Positions 7,832 through 16,289 of a stretch of DNA of 64,000 nucleotides are shown here, piece after piece. Position 1 is the stretch's first letter, and the number at the start of each line of letters is the position of its first letter. Under the pieces are notes generated by a model. It saw only the letters and a program-made list of their open reading frames with translations. It was not told where the DNA came from and searched no databases. The DNA comes from Paraburkholderia susongensis. Lineage in GTDB: Bacteria; Pseudomonadota; Gammaproteobacteria; Burkholderiales; Burkholderiaceae. Made by a program: the position numbers and the translations under genes. The stretch spans positions 62,001 through 126,000 of the forward strand of contig NZ_FXAT01000012.1 in NCBI RefSeq assembly GCF_900177725.1, read 5' to 3'.

Positions 7832-8561
7832 GGGCACTATCTTCCTGTACATGAGCGAGGAAATTCGCACGGTCAACTGGCTGAACGCAAATGAAAAAGC
7901 CTGGTTGAGCGATGTCATGGCCGCTGAAGACCGAGTAAAAGTTTCGCACGGCTTCCGCGTACTGCTCACGAATGGCTATGTGTGGGCACTCGTCGCGATC
8001 TACTTTCTCTACAACGTGGGACTCTATGCAATCAGCTTCTGGATGCCCACGCTCATCCAACGCATGGGCGCGAAAGACGCGCTCGCCATCGGCCTGCTCA
8101 ACGCCGTGCCGGGCTTGTGCGCAATCGTCTGCATGGTGGCCTTTGGCTACAGCGCCGACCGCTTTCGCGAGCGCAAATGGCATCTGATCGCCGCATTCTC
8201 GATGGCGGCCGTGGGCTTCATGCTGAGCGTCGCCTGGCAAAGCGAGCCGGTGCTCGGCATCGTCGCGTTGTGCGTCGCCAACATGGGCGTACTGTCGATT
8301 CCCTCGCTCTTCTGGGCCGTGCCGACCTCGTTCCTGAGCGGCGTGACCGCGGCCGCAGGCATTGCGATGATCAACTCGATCGGCAATCTCGCGGGCTTCG
8401 TCTCGCCGTACATGATCGGCTCGATCAAGGAGATGACGGGACGCACCGACATGGCGCTCTACGTCGTGGCGGGCGGCCTCGTAATGGGCGCGGCGCTCGT
8501 TGCGGGCGTGATGAAGACGCGCAAGGGTCGGCACGACCTCACGGCAACCGTATCCCGGTGA
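7832..8561 (+). pseudogene. MFS transporter, N-terminal half lost at prophage junction
   Basis: An open frame of about 243 codons with the second half of a major-facilitator carrier. A typical inter-domain segment (WLNANEKAWLSDVMAAEDRV) is followed by six hydrophobic helices (for example FLYNVGLYAISFWMPTLIQR and AAGIAMINSIGNLAGFVSPY). The first six helices and the native start are absent; the sequence changes at about 7832 into the gpN tail. It was probably the importer of the upstream sugar-acid operon or of a neighbouring one. It is unlikely to work as a carrier. Confidence 0.75.
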
Positions 8562-8573
8562 ATTCGCGCCGGA

Positions 8574-8612
8574 CGCTTCGGATCCGGGCAGATTGGAGAC
8601 CGGACCGAAGCG
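8574..8612. terminator. Stem-loop between convergent MFS remnant and acdS
   Basis: CGCTTCGG (8574-8581) pairs with CCGAAGCG (8605-8612). An inner TCCGG/CCGGA extension and a 12-base loop complete it. There is no T-run, so it may be a weak bidirectional terminator or only an mRNA-end hairpin. Confidence 0.4.
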
Positions 8613-8676
8613 CACGCTGAATTTGAGGCCGCGCCAAACGGAAAGTGAGTATCGGGAATTCCTTCAGCGTGCCGCG

Positions 8677-9693
8677 TCACCCGTTGCGAAAGATGAAGCT
8701 ATACGCGCTCAGCGCCGGAGCGCCGCCAAGATGTGCGTAGAGCACTTTGGAACCCGCCTCGAATTCGCCGCGGCGTACCTTGTCGATCATCCCTTGCATC
8801 GACTTGCCTTCATAGACCGGATCGGTCAACACCCCTTCGAGGCGCGCGCACAGGCGAATGGCCTCGAGCGTGCCCTCGCTCGGCAACCCGTACTCGGGGC
8901 CGCCGTAGCGCGCGTCGAGAACGACGTCCCGCTCATCGATGGCCTGTCCGAGGCCAACCAGTTCGGCCGTGTGGCGCGCGATCCGGGTGATCTGCGCATG
9001 GGTCTTTTCCGGTGTCGCCGATGCATCGATGCCGATCACGCGATCCGCTCTCCCGTCGGCGGCGAAACCGACCACCATGCCCGCCTGCGTGCTGCCCGTC
9101 ACGGAACACACGACGACGTAGTCGAACCTGAAACCGAGTTGCGCTTCCTGCTGCCGCACTTCCTCGGCGAAGCCGACAAACCCGAGGCCGCCCAACGGAT
9201 GTTCCGAGCAACCCGCCGGGATCGGATAGGGCTTGCCCCCCGCCTTGCGCACGCTTTCGAGCGCCTCCTCCCAGCTCGGGCGGATCCCGATGTCGAAGCC
9301 GTCCGGCACGAGCCGCACGTCGGCGCCCATGATCCGCGACAGCTCGATGTTGCCGACGCGATCGTACACAGCGTCGTTATAGTTGACCCAGTTCTCCTGA
9401 ACGAGCACACACTTCATTCCAAGATGCGCAGCCACGGCCGCAACCTGGCGTGTCTGGTTCGACTGAATGCCGCCGATCGACACGAGCGTGTCGCAGCCTT
9501 GCGCGAGAGCATCGGAAACCAGGTATTCGAGCTTGCGCGTCTTGTTGCCGCCGAACGCCAGTCCGCTGTTGCAGTCCTCGCGCTTGGCGTACAACTCGAC
9601 GTTGCCGCCCAGGTATTCGCTCAGGCGCTTTAACGGCTGCACGGGGGTGGGCCCGAACGTTAGCGGATAGCGGGGAAAGCGTTGCAGGTCCAT
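8677..9693 (-). CDS. acdS: 1-aminocyclopropane-1-carboxylate deaminase
   Basis: A 338-residue PLP enzyme that splits the ethylene precursor ACC into 2-oxobutyrate and ammonia. The PLP lysine is K51 in GGNKTRKLEY. Tyr294-Glu295 (DPVYEGKS) and Leu322 (YAHLGG) are at the positions that distinguish true ACC deaminases from D-cysteine desulfhydrases, and the length matches the family exactly. The ATG at 9693 has GGAGG six bases upstream. It is divergently transcribed from the Lrp-type regulator acdR. This strongly suggests a plant-associated lifestyle. Confidence 0.96.
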   Translation of the reverse strand: MDLQRFPRYPLTFGPTPVQPLKRLSEYLGGNVELYAKREDCNSGLAFGGNKTRKLEYLVSDALAQGCDTLVSIGGIQSNQTRQVAAVAAHLGMKCVLVQENWVNYNDAVYDRVGNIELSRIMGADVRLVPDGFDIGIRPSWEEALESVRKAGGKPYPIPAGCSEHPLGGLGFVGFAEEVRQQEAQLGFRFDYVVVCSVTGSTQAGMVVGFAADGRADRVIGIDASATPEKTHAQITRIARHTAELVGLGQAIDERDVVLDARYGGPEYGLPSEGTLEAIRLCARLEGVLTDPVYEGKSMQGMIDKVRRGEFEAGSKVLYAHLGGAPALSAYSFIFRNG

Positions 9694-9898
9694 CGATTGC
9701 CTCCGTAGGGATAAGCTCGCGGGCTCCGCGAGTCTCGGCCGGTATGTTGGGCGCGTACCGGCGGCTCGCATCACGATGGAAAAATGATAGGCAGTATCGT
9801 CAGAAATGAGCTTGCGAAATCAATGAAATCCACCTACGTTAATATCGATCAATACGTGGTAGAAGCATATTTAGTTCGCCATTACCTGTTTAGGCACA

Positions 9899-10399
9899 AT
9901 GAAATTAACCAGGAAATCCGCTGCTCCACGAGATGGAGCGCCCACGCTGGATCGCATCGATCGCGCGATCCTTCGGCATCTCCAGCAGGATGCGTCGATC
10001 TCGAACGTCAGTCTCGCCGCGAAGGTGAAGCTGAGTGCGCCGGCGTGCCTGAGGCGCGTCGAACGTCTGAAGGAGAGCGGGTTGATCCGCGGCGTCGTCG
10101 CGCTGCTGGATGCCAGGGCGCTTGGCGCGGGGATGCTGGTCGTCATCGGCTTCGTGCTCGACCGCTCGACACCCGAGACATTCGCCGCATTCGAGAAGGC
10201 TGCGCAGAAAGTGTCTGGCTGCATCGAGTGCCACGTCGTGACAGGCGAGTTCGACTACTTCATGCTCGTGCGCACGCGCGACAACGACAGCTTTAACCGG
10301 CTTCACGCTGAGCAGTTACTCTATCTGCCGGGCGTGCGGCAGGTTCGGAGCTTTATCGTTCTGAAGGAGATTCTGTCGACGCATGCGTTGCCGTTGTGA
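9899..10399 (+). CDS. acdR: Lrp/AsnC-type regulator of ACC deaminase
   Basis: A 166-residue protein with an N-terminal helix-turn-helix (LDRIDRAILRHLQQDASISN, then LAAKVKLSAPACLRRVERLK) and a C-terminal ligand-sensing domain with the GEFDYFMLVRTRD strand typical of Lrp family. It is divergent from acdS with a 205-base spacer, the arrangement known for acdR-acdS in Burkholderiales, where AcdR activates acdS in response to ACC and ammonium status. AGG lies just upstream of the ATG. The AT-rich start of the spacer next to acdR probably holds both promoters. Confidence 0.92.
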   Translation: MKLTRKSAAPRDGAPTLDRIDRAILRHLQQDASISNVSLAAKVKLSAPACLRRVERLKESGLIRGVVALLDARALGAGMLVVIGFVLDRSTPETFAAFEKAAQKVSGCIECHVVTGEFDYFMLVRTRDNDSFNRLHAEQLLYLPGVRQVRSFIVLKEILSTHALPL

Positions 10400-10413
10400 C
10401 GGGTATGCGCCGG

Positions 10414-10746
10414 TCAATGGTCGAGCACAACCCACCCCCCGTCGCCGATCTCAACCCGCACCGCATCCAGACTCGCCCCCGCGCACGGACCTTCGATGCA
10501 GTGGCCATCCTCGAACCGGAACAGCGCACTGTGATGCGCGCACATCAGCACCTGTGCGCGATAGCACAGCACATCGCCGGGTTCGAAGTCGAGCGGCACC
10601 GAGAAGTGCGGACACCGGTTCGCATAAGCCCACACCCGCTCGCCGCGCCGCACCACCACCACGGGCGCCGAGCCGTCCGGCACATCGACCACGCGCGCGC
10701 CGCCATCCGGCACGTCGGCGAGCAGACACAGCGGCGTCCTGTTCAT
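10414..10746 (-). CDS. Rieske [2Fe-2S] ferredoxin
   Basis: A 110-residue single-domain Rieske protein. The cluster ligands are CPH near residue 46 and CAHH near residue 69, followed by the usual glycine-proline loop (GHCIEGPCAGASL). It is the last gene of the hydroquinone/hydroxyquinol operon, three bases after the YciI gene. No ring-hydroxylating oxygenase is nearby. Reactivation of oxidised iron in the ring-cleaving dioxygenases, as XylT-like ferredoxins do in meta-cleavage operons, is the most reasonable role (inference). Confidence 0.85.
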   Translation of the reverse strand: MNRTPLCLLADVPDGGARVVDVPDGSAPVVVVRRGERVWAYANRCPHFSVPLDFEPGDVLCYRAQVLMCAHHSALFRFEDGHCIEGPCAGASLDAVRVEIGDGGWVVLDH

Positions 10747-10749
10747 CGC

Positions 10750-11061
10750 TCAGACTCGCCGCTCGGGATTGCCGAGGCTCCAATCCCACGGACGGATCTC
10801 GACCGTATCGAAAAGCCCCGCCTGCATATAGGGATCGTTGCGGACGAACTCCCTCACTTCGTCGATGCCCTCCGCTTCGACGACCAGCAAGGTCCCGTTC
10901 ATCGCATCGCATTGCGGCGCGAGTGTAGGACCGCCGAGGCGCACGAACACACCGCGATGCGCGGCGCCGCGCAACCAGGTCCGATGGACCGGGCGTACCC
11001 GTTCGCGTACCTCGCGCATGCCGGGTTTGTCGGTGGCAAAAACCGCGAAATAACGTGCCAT
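10750..11061 (-). CDS. YciI-family protein
   Basis: 103 residues starting MARYFAVFATDKPGM, a YciI / muconolactone-isomerase-like ferredoxin fold with the DPYMQAGLFDTVEIRPW end that is typical of YciI proteins. It lies five bases after the hydroxyquinol dioxygenase and directly before the Rieske gene, so it is co-transcribed with the pathway. It may isomerise or dehalogenate an intermediate; nothing in the sequence fixes the reaction. Confidence 0.8.
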   Translation of the reverse strand: MARYFAVFATDKPGMREVRERVRPVHRTWLRGAAHRGVFVRLGGPTLAPQCDAMNGTLLVVEAEGIDEVREFVRNDPYMQAGLFDTVEIRPWDWSLGNPERRV

Positions 11062-11066
11062 CGTAT

Positions 11067-11939
11067 TCAGCTCCGGTCGAGTGCGAAGTCGTAATGCGCT
11101 TCGCGGAACGGACCTTTGAAGCCGAACCTGCGGCCGAGTTCGTGATCCGCGGCGCGCTCGCGATACGCGACCATCAACGAGGGCTTCACGCCGAACACCG
11201 CATCCGAGTTCAGATACCGGTCGTTCTCGTCGAAGAGATGCGTGACGAGCGTGCGATGCCCTGGCGCGTCGATCATGAAGTGCAGATGCGCGGGACGCCA
11301 CGGATGCCGCCCCGTCGCGTCGAGCATGCGCCCAACCGGGCCATCGGTCGGGATTGGATAGCTGACCGGCACGATCGTCGAAATCGCGTAGCGGCCCTCG
11401 GCGTCGGTGCGGAAGCGCCCGCGCAGATTGCCGTGCGGCTGCGCGGTGTCCTGCCCCGAGTACATGCCGTTCTCCGCCGTCTGCCACACGTCGAGCACCG
11501 CATCTACGACCGGCGTGCCGTCCGTGGACAACACGCGGCCGTGCACGAGCGCCGGCGTGCCGGGGCTGAACGCCATGTTCTCGCCGTATGCGCGCTCGGG
11601 CATGCCGCGAATGTAGAACGGTCCGAACACGGTCGTGTCGGTCGCGCCCGTCGCGTAACGATGATTGATCGCATCGACGAGCATCGACACGCCCAGCGTA
11701 TCGGACAGCAGGATGAACTCCTGCCGCACGAGGTCGTCGCACATCTTGCCGGTGTCGGTCAGAAAGCGGATAGCCGTCATCCACTCCGCTTCCGTCGGCT
11801 CGACCTCGCGCACGAATGCATGCATATGCCGCACGAGGCTTTGCATCAGCGTGCGCAAGCGCTCGTCGCGCGTGTTCGCGAAGCTCGCGACCACCTGGTC
11901 GGTCAGGGCCAGCTCGGCCTCTTTGTTATCCGTCGACAT
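11067..11939 (-). CDS. Hydroxyquinol 1,2-dioxygenase (intradiol)
   Basis: A 290-residue intradiol ring-cleavage dioxygenase. The Fe(III) ligands fit Tyr160 (TAENGMYSGQ), Tyr194 (YPIPTDGPVG), His218 and His220 (RPAHLHF). An N-terminal dimerisation domain (residues 1-100, TAIRFLTDTGKMCDD) identifies the catechol/hydroxyquinol branch. It opens 1,2,4-trihydroxybenzene to maleylacetate, feeding the same reductase as the hydroquinone branch. It lies between the maleylacetate reductase and YciI genes with short gaps. Confidence 0.88.
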   Translation of the reverse strand: MSTDNKEAELALTDQVVASFANTRDERLRTLMQSLVRHMHAFVREVEPTEAEWMTAIRFLTDTGKMCDDLVRQEFILLSDTLGVSMLVDAINHRYATGATDTTVFGPFYIRGMPERAYGENMAFSPGTPALVHGRVLSTDGTPVVDAVLDVWQTAENGMYSGQDTAQPHGNLRGRFRTDAEGRYAISTIVPVSYPIPTDGPVGRMLDATGRHPWRPAHLHFMIDAPGHRTLVTHLFDENDRYLNSDAVFGVKPSLMVAYRERAADHELGRRFGFKGPFREAHYDFALDRS

Positions 11940-11978
11940 GTCTTCCTCCAGATCCAGTTCTTTTCGCCGCAGCGGCGA

Positions 11979-13046
11979 TCAGGCCGGCGCCGCGCCTTGC
12001 CATGCGCGCTGCAAAAGCGCACGAATCGCGTCGCGCTCCACGGCACGCGGGTTGACGTATGGGTTCTTGCACGCGAGGTCCGCCGCTTCGTCGAGCCCCG
12101 CCTCGGGCATGCCGATCTGTTCGAGCGCCGCCGGAATGCCGAGCGCACGGTTCAGCTCGAATAGCAGCGGGCCCGCGTCGGCCGCATCCTTGCCGCCGAG
12201 CGCGCGCGCCACGCGGGCGAGCGCGCCGGGAGCGGCGGCATGGTTATAGTGCGCCGTATGCGGCAGCATGGCGGCATGAGTTTGCGCATGCGGCAGATTG
12301 AACGTGCCGCCCAGCGTGTGGCAAAGCTTGTGGTGCAGCGCCATTCCCACCGCACCGAGGCATGTGCCCGCGAGCCACGCGCCGTAGAGTGCGCGGCTGC
12401 GCATCGCGGCATCTTCAGGGGTACGCACGATTACGGGCAGTGCTTCGCCCAGCGCGCGAATCGATTCTTCCGCCATCAGGCTGATGACGGGGTTCGCGTC
12501 TTCCGCATAGAGCGCTTCCACCGCGTGCGCCATCGCGTTGACGCCCGATGCCGCCGAAATGCCCGCGGGCAACGAGAGCGTCAGCGACGGATCGTAGATC
12601 ACCGTGCGCGGCAACACGCGCGGATCGCGTCCGGTGCGTTTCAGACGGCCTTCGGTCAGGCCGTAGATCGGCGTCATCTCGGAGCCCGCGTACGTGGTCG
12701 GCACCGCGATGATCGGCAGCGAAGATTCGAGCGCTATCGCCTTGCCGAGGCCGACGGTCGAGCCGCCACCCACCGCGACGCAGCAGTCGGCGTCGAGTGC
12801 GGCCGCCGCATCGCGGGCGGCGCGCGCCACTTCAACCGGCACGTGCATCACCGCCTGCGCATGCACGCCCGCCGCGCGCGCGCCGAGCACGCGCGCGACC
12901 TCGCCGGCCAATGACCGCTGCTCGGGCGTCGCGAGAATCAGCGCGCGGCGCGCACCGAGCCGCTCGATTTCCGCCGGCAGCGTGGCGAGCGCGCCCCATT
13001 CGAACACCACGCGCGACGGCGTGCCCTGATAGACGAAGCGCTCCAT
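11979..13046 (-). CDS. pnpF: Maleylacetate reductase
   Basis: A 355-residue iron-alcohol-dehydrogenase-fold enzyme. Nucleotide binding is shown by VAVGGGSTVGLGKAIAL and the family signature by AVPTTYAGSEMTPIYGLT. His-rich metal-like positions (MALHHKLCHTLGG, NLPHAQTHA) are retained. It reduces maleylacetate to 3-oxoadipate, the end product of both branches of this operon. The ATG at 13046 is eight bases after the aldehyde dehydrogenase stop; another in-frame extension upstream lacks family similarity. Confidence 0.9.
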   Translation of the reverse strand: MERFVYQGTPSRVVFEWGALATLPAEIERLGARRALILATPEQRSLAGEVARVLGARAAGVHAQAVMHVPVEVARAARDAAAALDADCCVAVGGGSTVGLGKAIALESSLPIIAVPTTYAGSEMTPIYGLTEGRLKRTGRDPRVLPRTVIYDPSLTLSLPAGISAASGVNAMAHAVEALYAEDANPVISLMAEESIRALGEALPVIVRTPEDAAMRSRALYGAWLAGTCLGAVGMALHHKLCHTLGGTFNLPHAQTHAAMLPHTAHYNHAAAPGALARVARALGGKDAADAGPLLFELNRALGIPAALEQIGMPEAGLDEAADLACKNPYVNPRAVERDAIRALLQRAWQGAAPA

Positions 13047-13053
13047 GCGAACC

Positions 13054-14520
13054 TCAGCGGCGGAAATGCGGCGGCACGTTGCCGTCGACGTTGACCCACA
13101 CCGAACGGGCTTCCGTATAGTCGTGCATCGCCTCGAAGCCCATCTCGCGCCCATAGCCCGACTGCCCGACGCCGCCGAACGGGCTGCCCGGATTGACGCG
13201 CTTGTAGCAGTTGATCCAGCACATACCCGCATGGATCTGCCCGGCCGTCCGGTGCGCGCGCGACAGGTCGCGCGTCCACAGTCCGCTGCCGAGTCCGTAA
13301 TCGGTGCCGTTGGCAATCGCGAGCGCTTCTTCGTCGGTACGGAAACGCAGCACAGTCACGAACGGACCGAACACTTCTTCCTGCGCGATGCGGTCCTTCG
13401 AACTCGCGGCTTCGATCACGGTGGGCCGCACGTAGTAGCCGTTGGCGAGTGCCGCGTCGTCCGGCGCGGTGCCCCCCGTCAGCACACGACCGCCCTGCTG
13501 ACGCGCGATATCGACGAAGGCCAGCACGCGTTCGAGATGCTGCTTCGACGTGAGCGGCCCCATCTCCGTCCCGGCATCGAGCGGATTGCCGACGCGAATC
13601 GACGCGGCGAGCGACACGAAGCGTTCGAGAAACGCATCAGCGATGCGCTCATGCAGGATCAGACGCGATCCGGCAATGCATGCCTGCCCCTGGTTGTGGA
13701 AGATCGCCCACGCGGCGCCGTTGATCGCCGCATCGAGATCCGCGTCGTCGAACACGATGTTCGCGCCCTTGCCGCCCAGTTCGAGCTGAACGCGCTTCAG
13801 ATTGCCCTGCGAAGCTTCGACGATGCGCCGCCCAGTCGCGGTCGAACCGGTGAACGCGATCTTGCCGACGCCGTCATGCTCGGCGAGCCGCTGCCCGGCG
13901 GTATGACCGTAGCCCGCGACGATGTTGACGACACCCGCCGGAAAGCCGACCTCGGCCATCAGTTCGACGATACGCAGCGTGGAGAGCGGCGTGATCTCCG
14001 AAGGTTTGAGCACGACCGTGTTGCCTGCGGCGAGCGCAGGGCCCATCTTCCAGCTCGTGAACATCAGCGGAAAATTCCACGGCACGATCTGCCCGACCAC
14101 GCCGATCGGCGCACGCTGCACGTAGTTCAGAAAGCCGGTTTCGACGGGGATCACCGAGCCTTGCAGCTTGTCGGCCATGCCGCCGAAGTAGCGGAAGCAT
14201 GCGGCGGTGCGCGGCACGTCGAGCGAGCGCGAATCGCGGATCGGGTGGCCCGTGTCGAGCGATTCGAGTTGCGCGAGTTCCTCGGCGTTCGCCTCGATCG
14301 CATCGGCCAGACGCAGCAACAGACGGCCGCGTTCGGCGGCGGGCAGCGCGGCCCATTTCGGGAACGCGCGCGTGGCGGCTTGCACCGCGAGATCGACATC
14401 GGCGGCGGTGGCGGCGGCGATCTTCGTAATCAGCGAGCCGTCGTGTGGATTGAGCACATCGATCGTGCCGCCTTCGACGGCGTCCGTGAAGCGGCCGTCG
14501 ATGAACAGTTGGGTTTGCAT
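13054..14520 (-). CDS. pnpE: 4-hydroxymuconic semialdehyde dehydrogenase (ALDH family)
   Basis: A 488-residue aldehyde dehydrogenase. The general base is Glu247 in LELGGKG, the nucleophile Cys281 in NQGQACIAGSR, and the NAD-binding segment is IAFTGSTATGRRI. Position between the two-subunit hydroquinone dioxygenase and maleylacetate reductase identifies the substrate as 4-hydroxymuconic semialdehyde, oxidised to maleylacetate. The family itself does not give the substrate, so the assignment rests on operon context. Confidence 0.88.
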   Translation of the reverse strand: MQTQLFIDGRFTDAVEGGTIDVLNPHDGSLITKIAAATAADVDLAVQAATRAFPKWAALPAAERGRLLLRLADAIEANAEELAQLESLDTGHPIRDSRSLDVPRTAACFRYFGGMADKLQGSVIPVETGFLNYVQRAPIGVVGQIVPWNFPLMFTSWKMGPALAAGNTVVLKPSEITPLSTLRIVELMAEVGFPAGVVNIVAGYGHTAGQRLAEHDGVGKIAFTGSTATGRRIVEASQGNLKRVQLELGGKGANIVFDDADLDAAINGAAWAIFHNQGQACIAGSRLILHERIADAFLERFVSLAASIRVGNPLDAGTEMGPLTSKQHLERVLAFVDIARQQGGRVLTGGTAPDDAALANGYYVRPTVIEAASSKDRIAQEEVFGPFVTVLRFRTDEEALAIANGTDYGLGSGLWTRDLSRAHRTAGQIHAGMCWINCYKRVNPGSPFGGVGQSGYGREMGFEAMHDYTEARSVWVNVDGNVPPHFRR

Positions 14521-14564
14521 GAATGATCCTCGGTAGATGCGGGCGCTTAATGTCGGCGCTTGAG

Positions 14565-15584
14565 TCAGAAGTCGACCGGATACGGCTTCAGCTCGCCGCT
14601 CTCATAACGCTTTGGCAGGTTCGGCGTCGCGTTCTCCCACACGAGCAGCATCGAGCGCTTCGTCGAATAGCCCTGGTGGCGGATATCGGCGGGCATCGCG
14701 CAGATGTCGCCGGCCCGCATCGTGATACGCGCGCGCGGTGCGCCGGTGTTCTTGTCGCCGATATCCCAGACGATTTCATCGGAGAGCTGCAGGAACCACT
14801 CCACGCGATCGTTGCCGTGAAAGACCGGCAGGATGTATTCCTCGGTGGTCGGGCAGAACAGGCTCTGCCCGCATACCGACGTGACCGACGGATTCCACGT
14901 GACATCCGAGCGCGACAGATACTTGAACAGATTGAACGCATGCAGTTGGCCTTCGAAGCCGGGCTCGACGTGCACTTCCGGTTCGTCCTGCGTGACATCG
15001 GCAAACGCGCGGTTCACCGGCAGATCGTTGCGCAGCGGCGAGTCGCCTTCGAGGCCCGGCATGCGGCGCGTCGCGATACGCGTGCGCTCGATCGCGGCAT
15101 CGTTGCCGCCATGCTTGCGGCCAAATGCGGTGCCGGTTTCTTCCGGCGCCGCGAACGGGTCGAAGCCTTCGTTGGTCCAGTCGTGCAGGATGGCCTTGAA
15201 GGTCGCCATGATCGTCGGCGTTTCGAAGGTCTCCATATAGTCCACGCCCGCATCCTTCATGATGCCGTTGAACGAACCGGCGTACACGTCGACCTTGCCG
15301 TAGTGATTGCGCGTGCCGAACACGTGATCGAAATTGACCCAGCCGTAGAAGAAGCCCCAGGCCACGTCGCGCATCATCGCGCGCAGGAATGCATCGGCGG
15401 GAACGGCGTGGGTGCGGGTCTGGCCTTTCGCGGGCCAGTGAATCTTGACGAAGTACTCGTCGCGCATGAACTCGAATGCGCCGAGCGTGAAGCGGCGATA
15501 GCCGGTCACCGCATCGGGGTTGCTTGCGCGCACGGTGTCGGCGGCGAAGCCAGCCGGGTGCTCGGTAGTCTCAAGGGATGCCAT
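14565..15584 (-). CDS. pnpD: Hydroquinone 1,2-dioxygenase, large (iron-binding) subunit
   Basis: 339 residues, the length of HapD/PnpD proteins. The four iron ligands known from the PnpCD crystal structure (His256, Asn258, Glu262, His303) are present at exactly these positions: FHGNDRVEW gives H256, N258 and E262, and IRHQG gives H303. The enzyme opens hydroquinone to 4-hydroxymuconic semialdehyde. It pairs with the small subunit 87 bases upstream. No nitrophenol or hydroxyacetophenone monooxygenase is adjacent, so free hydroquinone from elsewhere is the likely input. Confidence 0.95.
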   Translation of the reverse strand: MASLETTEHPAGFAADTVRASNPDAVTGYRRFTLGAFEFMRDEYFVKIHWPAKGQTRTHAVPADAFLRAMMRDVAWGFFYGWVNFDHVFGTRNHYGKVDVYAGSFNGIMKDAGVDYMETFETPTIMATFKAILHDWTNEGFDPFAAPEETGTAFGRKHGGNDAAIERTRIATRRMPGLEGDSPLRNDLPVNRAFADVTQDEPEVHVEPGFEGQLHAFNLFKYLSRSDVTWNPSVTSVCGQSLFCPTTEEYILPVFHGNDRVEWFLQLSDEIVWDIGDKNTGAPRARITMRAGDICAMPADIRHQGYSTKRSMLLVWENATPNLPKRYESGELKPYPVDF

Positions 15585-15671
15585 GCTGTGTCTCCTGAAG
15601 GTAGGCGGATGATCGGTTCGTGCGCCTGACTCAGATCTGCATCGGGCAGATCTGCATCAGGCAGGTGCGCA

Positions 15672-16166
15672 TCAGTGCAGGCAGATGTCGGCCCACTTCT
15701 GCACCGAGAGTTCGCCGATCATCGTTTGCACGAGCGCGACGCCTGGCTTCTGCGCGCTGAAGCGGTATGCGCAACCGGCGGGCAGCAGAGCCTGATGTCC
15801 GCGGCGCAGCACGACGTGGCCCATTGCGCGGCCAGCTGGTTGTGCGCCGGCGTCGACGGTGCCCGTGCCGCTCTTCGGCGGCGTATCGAGCTTGATGAAG
15901 TCGATGCGGACTTCGCCATCCATCAGGATTGCGAACTCATCGTGCGCGCAGGCGAACCACGCGGACTGACCTTCGGTGCGCAGCACCTCGATCACGTAGT
16001 CGAGGTTCTTGCCGACCACGACCTTTTCGTAGGGCACGGACTGCGATGCGACTTCGAAGATGTTGGAGAACACGTAGTGGCGTGCTTCGCCGCTCGTGAT
16101 TTCGATCTCGCCCTTGCGGTAGCCGTCGAGCGAGCCCAAGACGGTGTGGAATGACGACTCGGTCAT
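15672..16166 (-). CDS. pnpC: Hydroquinone 1,2-dioxygenase, small subunit
   Basis: A 164-residue cupin-like protein with the start ESSFHTVLGSLDGYRKGEIE and the end VQTMIGELSVQKWADICLH that are typical of HapC/PnpC. It forms the heterotetramer with the large subunit and carries no iron ligands itself. First structural gene of the operon, with GGAG seven bases before ATG 16166. A dyad that may be the LysR site lies immediately upstream. Confidence 0.93.
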   Translation of the reverse strand: MTESSFHTVLGSLDGYRKGEIEITSGEARHYVFSNIFEVASQSVPYEKVVVGKNLDYVIEVLRTEGQSAWFACAHDEFAILMDGEVRIDFIKLDTPPKSGTGTVDAGAQPAGRAMGHVVLRRGHQALLPAGCAYRFSAQKPGVALVQTMIGELSVQKWADICLH

Positions 16167-16179
16167 TGCTGTCTCCTTT

Positions 16180-16206
16180 AGTTGAAACGTGTCGTTGGGT
16201 TCAACT
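16180..16206. promoter_or_regulatory. Dyad upstream of pnpC, candidate LysR site
   Basis: AGTTGAA (16180-16186) and TTCAACT (16200-16206) are perfect inverted arms separated by 13 bases, in the 123-base gap between the LysR gene and pnpC. The arms begin right next to the pnpC ribosome site. They could bind the LysR protein or fold in the mRNA. Confidence 0.4.
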
Positions 16207-16289
16207 TTAGGAGCGCGACGGGAAGGCAACAACCGGCGATCGGGCGATTACAGCATTCGCGCTTTGCAAATAATCGCCGCGCGAGAGCC

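Noticed and set aside
10414..10746. Ferredoxin of a ring-hydroxylating dioxygenase
   Set aside because: No oxygenase large or small subunit or reductase is present in the window.
13045..14526. A 490-codon plus-strand frame opposite the aldehyde dehydrogenase
   Set aside because: Antisense shadow of a gene with intact catalytic Cys and Glu; no protein-like composition.
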